Below are positions 7,629 through 14,817 of a stretch of DNA of 26,577 nt, in pieces. A program made the translations under genes and the position numbers. The notes under the pieces were generated by a model. It ran no database searches, was not told the DNA's origin, and saw nothing but the letters and a program-made list of their open reading frames with translations. Source of the DNA: Dehalococcoidia bacterium (GTDB taxonomy: Bacteria > Chloroflexota > Dehalococcoidia > GIF9 > AB-539-J10); NCBI GenBank assembly GCA_004377135.1, contig SOHS01000136.1, forward strand, positions 1 through 26,577. Reading direction: 5' to 3'. How positions within the stretch are numbered: the first letter of the stretch is position 1; each line of letters starts with the position of its first letter.

Positions 7629-8275
7629 CCCTCTCTCAAAAGATTTTCTTAGTCACATGTAGACCTTTGCTCAATATTCTTTTTTCCTGGAAAGCCGAAG
7701 GAAGAGAAAACGTACCATTAACCGGGCCGCTGATTTTGGTAGCCAACCATGTTCATGTCCTCGACCCAATTTTTCTCGCATTTAGTCTTTCGCGATGGAT
7801 TACCTTCGTAGCCAAAGAGGAACTCTTTCGTTCTCTCTTCTTGAGGCTCTGGCTCCGCTGGGCCGGCTCTTTGCCCCTACAACGTGATGGTAAGGTCAGA
7901 GAGAAACAGAGGATACTTGAGAGCGCTAGAAAGGTATTGGAGGAAGGACTAATCCTGGGAATGTTCCCGGAAGGCGGCAGAAGTCACGACGGCAAACTCA
8001 GAAGAGGCAAACCAGGCTCCGCAGTTATAGCCTCAAAAAGAGATGTCCCTCTTCTTCCCGTGGGCATCGCCGGCACAGACAAGATTCATGGCATAAGCTG
8101 GCTATGGAAACGCCCACGTATAGTCGTCAAGATTGGCAAGCCATTCAAGCTACCTCCAACCAACAATAAGATCAGTAAATCACAAATGCAATTATTGACC
8201 ACGCAACTGATGCGAGAAATCGCTGCCCTTCTGCCGCCCGAATGTCAAGGCGCTTATGAAAAACATGAAGATTGA
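7625..8275 (+). CDS. plsC: 1-acyl-sn-glycerol-3-phosphate acyltransferase
   Basis: PlsC transfers an acyl chain to lysophosphatidic acid to make phosphatidic acid, at the inner face of the membrane. The 216-residue protein shows the catalytic HX4D motif in ANHVHVLDP (H42, D47), the substrate motif FPEGGRSHDGKLRRGKPG and the downstream VPLLPVGIAGTDKI block. The N-terminal hydrophobic stretch (about 5-20) probably gives membrane contact. It overlaps cmk by 4 bp upstream and ispH by 20 bp downstream, so all three are one operon. Acceptor and acyl specificity cannot be told from sequence. Confidence 0.9.
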   Translation: MTLSQKIFLVTCRPLLNILFSWKAEGRENVPLTGPLILVANHVHVLDPIFLAFSLSRWITFVAKEELFRSLFLRLWLRWAGSLPLQRDGKVREKQRILESARKVLEEGLILGMFPEGGRSHDGKLRRGKPGSAVIASKRDVPLLPVGIAGTDKIHGISWLWKRPRIVVKIGKPFKLPPTNNKISKSQMQLLTTQLMREIAALLPPECQGAYEKHED

Positions 8276-9107
8276 GAAGGCAGAGAAGCTGGGGCTATGC
8301 TTTGGCGTTAGACGGGCTATAAAGCTGTTGAAAGAGGCAGCTAACAAATATGGAGAAATAGAAACACTGGGACCTGTAGCACACAATCGCCTGCTAGTGG
8401 AATCACTAGTCAAGCTAGGAGTAAAGCCGATAAATCGCCTCGACCAAGCCCAAGGCAGAATCCTGGCTATCACCACCCATGGTGCAAGCCAAGCGGTATT
8501 ATCTGAGACCAGGGCCCGCCACATTCATATCATTGACACTACCTGTCCCATAGTCCACAAAGCCCAAAATGCAGCCAAGGAATTAGCCGAGGCTGGTTTT
8601 GACGTCTTCATATTTGGAGACGCCAAGCACTCTGAGGTCAAAGGACTACTAGGCTGGACAGGAGACAAAGGTATAGCTGCCCTCAATATGAAGCAAATAG
8701 CTAGGTCGGAAAAATCACCATCACGCCTGGGCATTATCTCCCAGACAACCCAAACTCAGTCTGACTTTATCAAATTTGCCAAGCAGCTTATGGATATGTT
8801 TGGGCCTAAGATTGATGAAATGCGCCTCGTTAATACTCTATGTAAAGTAACACAGGGTCAACAAGAAGCTGCTATAAAATTAGCTCGCAAAAGTCAACTC
8901 ATAATAGTGATAGGCGGAGGTAATAGTGCCAATGTCAGACACCTTGTTGAAATATGTTCTCCTTCAGTTGAAACCCACCTGGTAGAAACAGCAGACGAAG
9001 TCAACACTTCCTGGCTCGTTGGTAAACACCACATTGGTATTACCGCTGGAGCATCCACCCCAGACGAAGCTGTAGAAGAATTAATAGACAAGCTAAGGTC
9101 TTCATAA
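8256..9107 (+). CDS. ispH: 4-hydroxy-3-methylbut-2-enyl diphosphate reductase
   Basis: IspH (LytB) reduces HMBPP to IPP and DMAPP in the last step of the MEP isoprenoid pathway, using an iron-sulfur cluster. The three cluster cysteines are visible: C15 in GLCFGVRRAI, C97 in IDTTCPIVHK and C196 in NTLCKVTQGQQ. Substrate-binding motifs GPVAHN, ITTHGAS, GDAKHSEVKG, SQTTQTQ, GGGNSANVRHL and GASTPDEAVEEL follow in the family order. The 283-residue length is typical. It starts inside plsC (20-bp overlap); an ATG three codons in (8265) is an alternative start. It converges with the HIT gene with only 3 bp between stops and no visible terminator. Confidence 0.96.
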   Translation: MKNMKIEKAEKLGLCFGVRRAIKLLKEAANKYGEIETLGPVAHNRLLVESLVKLGVKPINRLDQAQGRILAITTHGASQAVLSETRARHIHIIDTTCPIVHKAQNAAKELAEAGFDVFIFGDAKHSEVKGLLGWTGDKGIAALNMKQIARSEKSPSRLGIISQTTQTQSDFIKFAKQLMDMFGPKIDEMRLVNTLCKVTQGQQEAAIKLARKSQLIIVIGGGNSANVRHLVEICSPSVETHLVETADEVNTSWLVGKHHIGITAGASTPDEAVEELIDKLRSS

Positions 9108-9110
9108 TCT

Positions 9111-9458
9111 TCAGCCAAGCCTGGCGTCCATCTGCCTGCCACCAATAAGGTGAAGGTGAAGGTGAGGCACCACTTGCCCACCTTCAGAACCACAATTTAT
9201 AGCTAAGCGATAACCTTTCTTGGCTATCCCTTCTTTCTCAGCCAGATTTTTAGCTATGATTATAAGGCGCCCGGCAAGCTTCTGTTGTTCCTCAGTGAGT
9301 TCAGCCACAGATGCAATATGGGCTTTAGGTATGATGAGCACGTGTGTAGGTGCTTTAGGCAAGATGTCCCTAAATGCTAGAAAATCTTCATCTTGATAGA
9401 CTATGTCGCTAGGCACCTCACCGGCAACAATTCTACAAAAAATACATTCTTCGGCTAT
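9111..9458 (-). CDS. HIT-family (HinT-like) nucleotide phosphoramidase, probable AUA start
   Basis: HIT proteins are small purine-nucleotide hydrolases (AMP-phosphoramidates). The core shows YQDEDFLAFRDILPKAPTHV, IPKAHI and the histidine triad HLHLHL (H99, H101, H103 in my numbering). A conventional start would be the GTG at 9416, but the same frame extends upstream through AEECIFCRIVAGEVPSDIVY, the conserved HinT N-terminus with its CxxC. That frame has no ATG, GTG or TTG; it opens after a TAG with ATT then ATA, and AGGAG lies 7 nt before the ATA at 9458-9456. I therefore choose ATA as start, giving 115 residues, the usual HinT length. It follows the AMACR-like gene by 12 bp. The start could also be an ATG misread as ATA. 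Confidence 0.85.
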   Translation of the reverse strand: MAEECIFCRIVAGEVPSDIVYQDEDFLAFRDILPKAPTHVLIIPKAHIASVAELTEEQQKLAGRLIIIAKNLAEKEGIAKKGYRLAINCGSEGGQVVPHLHLHLIGGRQMDARLG

Positions 9459-9470
9459 AATCTAACTCCT

Positions 9471-10682
9471 TTAACATACTACACCTTCCTGTCGTAAATT
9501 ATCAATCTCTTCCCGTTTATAGCCTAGCCCCTGTAATATTTCATCAGTGTGTTCCCCAGGAAGTGGAGCTAAACTTCTCACCTTGCCTGGTGTGCTTGAG
9601 AACTTAGGAGCTATGCCAACTTGTTTTATCTTACCCAGCGTAGGGTGTTCCACCTCTATTACCATTTGGCGATGAAGTACCTGTGGGTCACTAAAAACCT
9701 CGTCCGGTGTATAAACTTTACCGGCAGGGATATCATTACGAATCAACAATTCAAACCATTCGTCTCTTGTCTTAGTTAGGAAAATTTGCTTCAAAGAAGA
9801 GCGGATTTCATCCCATTTCTCACTTTCTGGCTTATGAAAGGTGTGTTCCAGAGCGAAGTGATAGGGGATATATTCTTCCTTTCCTAAAAATCGGCATAGG
9901 TTCTCCCAAAAATGCGGCTCGAGACAGCCAATGGTAATATATTTACCGTCCTTGGTTTCGTACACTCCGTAATAGGGATAGGCACCATGAAGCCAAGATT
10001 CACCCCTCTTCAAAATCGACCCGTCAAAAAAGTAACCACAATTAAACCAGGTCATAAGTGATACTGCTCCATCCATATAAGCTATGTCCACATATTGCCC
10101 TTTGCCCGTCTTGTTTCTAGCCACCAAAGCTATCGAAATACCCAAGGCTCCATATAATGCAGCCCCCGCAAAGTCAGCAACCAGATTTAAGGGGATAACT
10201 GGAGGTCCTTCACTGGAGCCAATTAAGTCCAAGATACCCGCCATAGATATATAGTTGATATCATGCCCGGGAAAGGCATGGTAAGGCCCATCCTGACCAT
10301 AGCCGCTAAGCGAGCAGTAGATGATGTTAGGATTTAGCTTACTTATGGTTTCGTAATCTATACCCAAGCGTTTGGCCACTCCAGGTCTAAACCCCTCGAC
10401 AATAACGTCTGCATGCTGGGAAAGGCGATAAAATACTTCTCGTCCTGCTTCCGACTTTAGGTTAACCACGATGCTCCTCTTATTGCGATCAGGGGCATAA
10501 TAAGCTACTTGCTTTCGGTTTTCTTCCTCTTGAAGTGACCTTGATGAACCCATAAATTCGGTTATTCCTGGTGCCTCAATTTTAAGCACCTCAGCTCCCA
10601 TATCTCCCAGGAGCATGGTGCAAAATGCACCTGGAATCAACCTCGATAAATCCAAAATTTTCACGCCTTCCAAAGCTAACAT
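9471..10682 (-). CDS. Alpha-methylacyl-CoA racemase-like member of CoA-transferase family III
   Basis: The 403-residue protein belongs to the CaiB/BaiF family. It starts with the family N-terminus (EGVKILDLSRLIPG, LLGDMGAEVLKIE) and has DIVV-type VIVEGFRPG near residue 95. Family III holds both CoA-transferases and racemases. Here the racemase residues known from Mycobacterium MCR (His126, Asp156, Glu241) appear at a constant +14 offset: H140 in GHDINY, D170 in LVADFAG and E255 in GCLEPHFW. That favours epimerisation of a 2-methylacyl-CoA over CoA transfer. It is read toward the HIT gene with a 12-bp gap. Its ribosome region is an unusual run of seven G. Substrate is unknown; bile-acid or CoA-transferase roles remain possible. 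Confidence 0.78.
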   Translation of the reverse strand: MLALEGVKILDLSRLIPGAFCTMLLGDMGAEVLKIEAPGITEFMGSSRSLQEEENRKQVAYYAPDRNKRSIVVNLKSEAGREVFYRLSQHADVIVEGFRPGVAKRLGIDYETISKLNPNIIYCSLSGYGQDGPYHAFPGHDINYISMAGILDLIGSSEGPPVIPLNLVADFAGAALYGALGISIALVARNKTGKGQYVDIAYMDGAVSLMTWFNCGYFFDGSILKRGESWLHGAYPYYGVYETKDGKYITIGCLEPHFWENLCRFLGKEEYIPYHFALEHTFHKPESEKWDEIRSSLKQIFLTKTRDEWFELLIRNDIPAGKVYTPDEVFSDPQVLHRQMVIEVEHPTLGKIKQVGIAPKFSSTPGKVRSLAPLPGEHTDEILQGLGYKREEIDNLRQEGVVC

Positions 10683-10710
10683 ATTTCCCCCCCAAATTGA
10701 TTAATTGCCC

Positions 10711-10739
10711 ATTATAAGCTATTTAGGCAATCTTTTGCA
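10711..10739 (-). promoter_or_regulatory. Candidate promoter of the AMACR-like/HIT operon
   Basis: On the minus strand a perfect TATAAT (10716-10711) lies 17 bp from TGCAAA (10739-10734), a weak -35. The predicted start is about 20 bp before the ATG. It is back-to-back with the nusA promoter. Confidence 0.45.
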
Positions 10740-10758
10740 TTTTTAGCCTAAATATGCT
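10717..10758. repeat. Near-perfect 12-bp inverted repeat over divergent promoters
   Basis: AGCTATTTAGGC (10717-10728) is the inverse of GCCTAAATATGCT (10746-10758) except for one extra T. The 17-bp spacer contains both -35 elements. The symmetry over two divergent promoters suggests an operator, but a chance AT-rich palindrome is possible. Confidence 0.45.
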
Positions 10759-10763
10759 AAACT
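10735..10763 (+). promoter_or_regulatory. Candidate extended -10 promoter of the nusA operon
   Basis: TTGCAT (10735-10740) is 17 bp from TAAACT (10758-10763), which is preceded by TGC, an extended -10. A start near 10770 gives a leader of about 77 nt that contains the hairpin at 10784. Confidence 0.5.
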
Positions 10764-10783
10764 GAAAGAAAATATTTAAACTA

Positions 10784-10804
10784 AAGGTGGGTAAACCCCA
10801 CCTT
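10784..10804 (+). promoter_or_regulatory. Leader hairpin in the nusA 5' UTR
   Basis: AAGGTGGG (10784-10791) and CCCACCTT (10797-10804) form a perfect 8-bp stem with loop TAAAC, followed by CTTTATTAAAT, a weak T-rich tail. Similar GTGGG/CCCAC hairpins precede rimP-nusA operons in other bacteria, from memory. It may be an attenuator tied to NusA autoregulation. rimP itself is not present here. Confidence 0.5.
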
Positions 10805-10846
10805 CTTTATTAAATAAAATATAAGAAATTCAATAAGAATAAGAAG

Positions 10847-12202
10847 ATGAAAACAGAGCTTAAGACAGCGATTACTCAGCTTTCGGCTGAGAGAAACTTG
10901 CCTAAAGAAGTAGTCTTGGCTGCCTTGGAATCAGCGCTGGCCTCAGCATATAAAAGAAACATATCTGCTCTGGAACAAGATGTTCTAGTAAAAGTTGACC
11001 CTGATATCGGCGAAATAAATTTCTATATTCAAAAAGTTGTAGTTGACTCAGTTACCAATCCAAATCATGAAATCTCCCTTGAAGAAGCTCGAAAACTGCG
11101 AGTTACAGCACAACTTGGTGACGTAATAAACATAGAATGCACGCCCAAGAATATTGGTCGTATCGCTGTTCAAGCAGCAAAACAAGTCGTTCTACAGCGA
11201 TTGCGGGAGGCAGAACACCGCATTGTTTATGAAGAGTTCACCGATAGAGAAGGAAATGTTGTTACTGGAATAATTCAATTCATCGAACCTAGGCGAATTT
11301 ATGTCAGGCTGAATAAAATAGAGGCGGTACTTCCTTTGAATGAACAGGTTTCTAATGAACATTATTACAGAGGGCAGCGACATAAATTTTATATTCTTGA
11401 GATGATCCAGAGGGACAAAGAGCCTCAAATAATAGTCTCTCGCTCTCATCCCAACCTGATACGTGGCCTCTTTGAGCTGGAAATCCCTGAAGTTCACAAC
11501 GGGGTTGTGGAGTTAAAAGCCATAGCTCGCGATGTTGGACATCGAACTAAAGTGGCAGTGGCAACTACTCAAGAAAACGTTGACCCGGTAGGGTGCTGTC
11601 TTGGCCCTCGGGGCATAAGGCTCCAAAGTATCATTAATGAACTAAATGGCGAAAAAATAGATGTAATCCAGTGGCATGCCGACCCTGCGGTGTTTATCTC
11701 TAACGCCCTTAGCCCAGCTCAAGTAGCAGGCACTAAAATCGATGAGGAAAGAAACATATCTACTGTGGTCGTCCCTGATAAGCAACTCTCTCTAGCTATA
11801 GGCAAAGAAGGACAGAATGCCAGGCTAGCGGCGAAACTCACAGGCTGGCGGATCGATATAAAGAGCGTCTCTGCTATTGAGTCAGAAAGAGCTGTTATAG
11901 AAGAGCCGAAAACAGCAGCAGAAGTTATTCCCGCTGAAGTTAAGGAAAGGGAGCCACTTGAAGCAGAGCCAGCTGAGGAGATTGGGATGGAAGAGATGGT
12001 TGAATTTCCAAGCATCCCCGAAGCTCCGCCTGAGAAGCCTGAAGAAAAACATATTCGCTTTGCTGAAGATATATTAATGGGGGCATTAAAAGCGAAAAAG
12101 CCAGATAAGACACCAAGCGAACCTAAAGGTAAAAGAAAAGGAAAGGTGCTAAAGTATAAAAAACAGGATGAACATTTTATAGATGACGGGAGAGAAGAGT
12201 AA
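10847..12202 (+). CDS. nusA: Transcription termination/antitermination factor NusA
   Basis: NusA binds RNA polymerase and nascent RNA and controls pausing, termination and antitermination. The N-terminal polymerase-binding domain (about 1-125) contains VVLAALESALASAYKR. An S1 domain follows (about 133-200, starting near GNVVTGIIQF), then two KH domains (about 205-345), with GCCLGPRGIRLQSII in the first and LAIGKEGQNARLAAKLTGW in the second. The last hundred residues are a low-complexity tail, first acidic and Pro-rich, then Lys-rich. At 451 residues it is somewhat long because of this tail. It heads nusA-ylxR-infB-rbfA and overlaps ylxR by 20 bp. No strong ribosome site precedes the ATG (only AAGAAG). 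The usual upstream gene rimP is missing. Confidence 0.96.
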   Translation: MKTELKTAITQLSAERNLPKEVVLAALESALASAYKRNISALEQDVLVKVDPDIGEINFYIQKVVVDSVTNPNHEISLEEARKLRVTAQLGDVINIECTPKNIGRIAVQAAKQVVLQRLREAEHRIVYEEFTDREGNVVTGIIQFIEPRRIYVRLNKIEAVLPLNEQVSNEHYYRGQRHKFYILEMIQRDKEPQIIVSRSHPNLIRGLFELEIPEVHNGVVELKAIARDVGHRTKVAVATTQENVDPVGCCLGPRGIRLQSIINELNGEKIDVIQWHADPAVFISNALSPAQVAGTKIDEERNISTVVVPDKQLSLAIGKEGQNARLAAKLTGWRIDIKSVSAIESERAVIEEPKTAAEVIPAEVKEREPLEAEPAEEIGMEEMVEFPSIPEAPPEKPEEKHIRFAEDILMGALKAKKPDKTPSEPKGKRKGKVLKYKKQDEHFIDDGREE

Positions 12203-12470
12203 ATATCCACCTCAGCGTACTTGCATAGCCTGTCGACAGGTTAAGGAAAAGAAGGCCTTGATTCGCCTAGTGCGTATTGAGAACGGCGTAGCTGAGATAG
12301 ATGTATTTGGGAATAAGCCGGGCAGAGGTGCTTATTTATGCTCTAACAAAATTTGTTGGGAATTGGCTCTCAAGAAAAATCGTTTGGAATATGCCCTGCG
12401 AACAAAACTTAATGAAGACAATCGACAAACCTTAATTGAGTACAGTCATAACTTGTTGGAGGAAAGCTAA
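12183..12470 (+). CDS. ylxR: YlxR/RnpM family RNA-binding protein
   Basis: A 95-residue basic protein of the YlxR (DUF448) family, which nearly always sits between nusA and infB. The family hallmark RTCIACR lies at residues 12-18, with KALIRLVR and GRGAYLC following and a CW-type second part (ICWELALKKNRLEYALR). Family members bind RNA and, in Bacillus, modulate RNase P (RnpM). The start lies inside nusA (20-bp overlap), implying coupled translation. The next gene, infB, begins 2 bp after its stop. Confidence 0.92.
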   Translation: MTGEKSKYPPQRTCIACRQVKEKKALIRLVRIENGVAEIDVFGNKPGRGAYLCSNKICWELALKKNRLEYALRTKLNEDNRQTLIEYSHNLLEES

Positions 12471-12472
12471 AT

Positions 12473-14224
12473 TTGGATGATAACAAACCGAAGTTGAAGA
12501 AAGACCTACCACATGTTGAGATTCCGCCTTTTATAACTGTGCGGCAGCTGGCCGACGTACTAAAAGTAGAGCCTGCAAAAATAATTAAACAACTCATGCG
12601 CAAAGGCATAATGGCCAATATTAACCAGAGCATCGACTTCGAAACTGCAAGCACAACAGCTACAGACTTCGGCTATGTTACTAAAGCAGCAAAAGAGCCT
12701 AAAGCTTTGCCTTCCCGCAAGGACAAGGGGAAAGGGAAACTGTCAGTTCGCCCTCCAGTTGTTACTGTCATGGGACATGTTGACCACGGCAAAACCACTC
12801 TCCTGGATATTATCAGAAAGACTAATGTAGCTGCTCGCGAGGTAGGAGCAATTACCCAACATATTGGCGCCTATCAGGCCTTAGTTGATGGGCGCAAAAT
12901 CACCTTTTTGGATACACCGGGACACGAGGCTTTCACTGTCATGAGAGGCCGAGGGGCACAAGCAACTGATATTGTAATTTTGGTGGTTGCTGCTGATGAC
13001 GGTGTCATGCCTCAGACTGTGGAAGCTATAAACCACGCTAAGGCTGCCAAGGTGCCCATAGTGGTGGCCATCAATAAGATTGATAAACCTGATGCTAATC
13101 CCGAACGTATAAAACAGCAGCTTACCGACCTGGGTTTGGTTGTTGAGGAGTGGGGTGGCGATACTGTCTGTGTACCTATATCAGCCAAGCAAGCACAAGG
13201 AATATCGGATTTGTTGGAAAACTTGTTCTTAGTTGCTGACATATTAGAACTAAAAGCTAATTCTGAAATCGCAGCAGAAGGGGTAATCATTGAGGCTAAG
13301 TTAGACAAAACTAAAGGTCCCTTAGCTACCTTCCTTGTCCAGAAGGGCACCCTTAGACCAGGCGATGTTGTGGTAGCTGGCGGTACTTGGGGGAAAATAA
13401 AAGCCATGTTTGATGATAAAGGAAAGCAAGTTCGCAAAACTGAACCATCCATTCCAGTTGAAGTCCTCGGCTTAAATGAGGTGGCAAAATCGGGAGACCT
13501 TTTTATTGTGCTTCCTGATGAGCACGAAGCACGAAGCATTGTTGAAAAACAAAAATCTTCTAGGCCGCATACCACACTGAGTTTAAGTGCTCTTTCCAGC
13601 CAAATAAGTGACGGGCAATTGAAAGAACTCAACATAGTCTTGAAGACAGATGTCGAGGGCAGCATTGAACCTATAAAAAGTTCCATAGAAAAGCTGGGCA
13701 CAGAGAAGGCAAAGGCTAGAGTTATTCATGCTGCTAGCGGGAGCATCACCGAAAGTGATGTCCTTTTAGCCTCAGCCTCAAAAGGCATCATCATCGGTTT
13801 TAACACTCCTACCTCACCTGGAGCAACACAGCTAGCCAACATAGAGAGAGTGGGCATCCAACAATACGATGTGATCTACAAGCTAATAGAAGATGTAGAC
13901 AAGACATTGAAGGGGATGCTTGAGCCAATTTACGCTGAAGTTCTCAGTGGGCGCGCCGAAGTAAGGGCTGTCTTCCCCAGCAGCAAGCTGGGGAAAATCG
14001 CCGGAGTTTATGTTATGGAAGGAAGAGTATGGAGAGATGCCCAAGTTAAAATACTGCGCCGAAATAAAGTTATTGGCGACTCTCGGGTCTCCAGCTTAAA
14101 GCGTTTTAAAGAGGATGTCGCTGAAGTCTCCACTGGCCTCGAATGTGGTTTGGGTATAGAAGGGACTGTAGATTTTCAGATTGGCGATATCATTGAATTT
14201 TACCGAACGGAAAGGACAGGCTGA
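12473..14224 (+). CDS. infB: Translation initiation factor IF-2 (short form)
   Basis: IF2 is the GTPase that delivers initiator tRNA to the ribosome. At 583 residues it is a short form, with only an IF2_N-like segment (about 20-75: ITVRQLADVLKVEP) before the G domain and no long low-complexity N-terminus. GTPase motifs are GHVDHGKTT (101-109), ITQHIGAY, DTPGHEAF (147-154), NKID (201-204) and a SAK motif near 241. IF2 domains II, III and the C-terminal IF2_C domain follow (GTLRPGDVVVAG, DVEGSIEPIKSS, EVRAVFPSSKLGKIAGVYV). It uses a TTG start at 12473 with GGAGG 10 nt upstream; this fits the coding start better than any nearby ATG. rbfA follows after 26 bp. Confidence 0.96.
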   Translation: MDDNKPKLKKDLPHVEIPPFITVRQLADVLKVEPAKIIKQLMRKGIMANINQSIDFETASTTATDFGYVTKAAKEPKALPSRKDKGKGKLSVRPPVVTVMGHVDHGKTTLLDIIRKTNVAAREVGAITQHIGAYQALVDGRKITFLDTPGHEAFTVMRGRGAQATDIVILVVAADDGVMPQTVEAINHAKAAKVPIVVAINKIDKPDANPERIKQQLTDLGLVVEEWGGDTVCVPISAKQAQGISDLLENLFLVADILELKANSEIAAEGVIIEAKLDKTKGPLATFLVQKGTLRPGDVVVAGGTWGKIKAMFDDKGKQVRKTEPSIPVEVLGLNEVAKSGDLFIVLPDEHEARSIVEKQKSSRPHTTLSLSALSSQISDGQLKELNIVLKTDVEGSIEPIKSSIEKLGTEKAKARVIHAASGSITESDVLLASASKGIIIGFNTPTSPGATQLANIERVGIQQYDVIYKLIEDVDKTLKGMLEPIYAEVLSGRAEVRAVFPSSKLGKIAGVYVMEGRVWRDAQVKILRRNKVIGDSRVSSLKRFKEDVAEVSTGLECGLGIEGTVDFQIGDIIEFYRTERTG

Positions 14225-14250
14225 TTATACTTCCCAGATAGGAGATTCAA

Positions 14251-14601
14251 ATGAGCAGGCGAAGTGAACGAACAAGTAAACTAATCCAGCGAGAAATCAG
14301 CAGATTGCTTGAGCGTGAGGTTAATGACCCCAGACTCAGTAAGCTTATCTCAGTAACAGAAGTCGCGCTTTCACCCGATCTTAAGTATGCCAAGATATTT
14401 GTTAGCACCTTGGGCAGCGAAATAGATAATAAAGAAGAGATGCTGGCGGGGTTCAACAACGCTTCAGGATTCTTACGCAAGGAACTTGCGTCACACTTAA
14501 AATTGAGATATACACCGCAACTCAGCTTTCATTACGATGATTCCATCGAGCGGGGAGCAAGGTTACTCAAATTGATGGGGGACCTAACCGCCACTGAATA
14601 G
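14251..14601 (+). CDS. rbfA: Ribosome-binding factor A
   Basis: RbfA binds the 30S subunit and helps 16S rRNA 5'-end maturation and cold adaptation. The 116-residue protein matches the family across its length: RTSKLIQREISRLLEREVNDPRL, SVTEVALSPDLKYAKIFVS, GFLRKELASHLKLRYTPQL and FHYDDSIERGARL. An AGGAG site lies 6 nt before the ATG. It is the last gene of the nusA operon; its stop codon lies inside the hairpin at 14593-14612. Confidence 0.95.
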   Translation: MSRRSERTSKLIQREISRLLEREVNDPRLSKLISVTEVALSPDLKYAKIFVSTLGSEIDNKEEMLAGFNNASGFLRKELASHLKLRYTPQLSFHYDDSIERGARLLKLMGDLTATE

Positions 14602-14615
14602 CTCTATTCAGTTTT
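14593..14615 (+). terminator. Possible intrinsic terminator of the nusA-rbfA operon
   Basis: ACTGAATAG (14593-14601) and CTATTCAGT (14604-14612) pair perfectly and run into TTTT. The stem is AT-rich and includes the rbfA stop codon, and the T-run is short. Outer GACCT (14581) and AGGTC (14621) can extend the structure. It is a weak candidate. Confidence 0.45.
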
Positions 14616-14637
14616 CGCTGAGGTCGTTTCGAAGGTA

Positions 14638-14667
14638 TTGACATTAGTATCTATAAATATGTATAAA
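14638..14667 (+). promoter_or_regulatory. Candidate promoter before ino1
   Basis: TTGACA (14638-14643) and TATAAA (14662-14667) are 18 bp apart. The -10 overlaps the only ATG of the small ORF at 14659, so transcription from here would serve ino1 rather than that ORF. Confidence 0.35.
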
Positions 14668-14775
14668 AGAGAGATAAAAAACGCCCATAGCATAATCCTT
14701 AAGAACAAGAAACTAGCAATTCAGGGAATCTGCCCTGTGTGCGGAACAAAGGTATTTAGAATTGGTAAGGCCTAA
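14659..14775 (+). CDS. Small DUF5679-like zinc-ribbon protein, first CxxC apparently lost
   Basis: A 38-residue frame (MYKREIKNAHSIILKNKKLA, then IQGICPVCGTKVFRIGKA) between rbfA and ino1. The second half looks like the short DUF5679 zinc-ribbon family, whose members I recall ending in a CPVCGTK(V/M)FRIGK motif and beginning with YCVKC. Here the C-terminal CPVC pair is intact. The same frame is open back to a TTG at 14638, and in that extension the places where the first two cysteines should be hold V and N. No ribosome site precedes the ATG and only a cramped AAGG precedes the TTG. It may be an eroded or one-knuckle variant. Function of the family is unknown. Confidence 0.45.
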   Translation: MYKREIKNAHSIILKNKKLAIQGICPVCGTKVFRIGKA

Positions 14776-14817
14776 TTCCCATAGCAAGTTCTCTACATTT
14801 ATGAAATGGAGGTGAGA

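Noticed and set aside
11719..12210. 163-codon open frame antisense to the end of nusA
   Set aside because: Ser/Ala-rich complement of the low-complexity NusA tail; no ribosome site or homology.
13012..13701. 229-codon open frame antisense to infB
   Set aside because: Lies wholly inside the conserved infB GTPase and domain II coding sequence; Ser-rich shadow translation with no family features.
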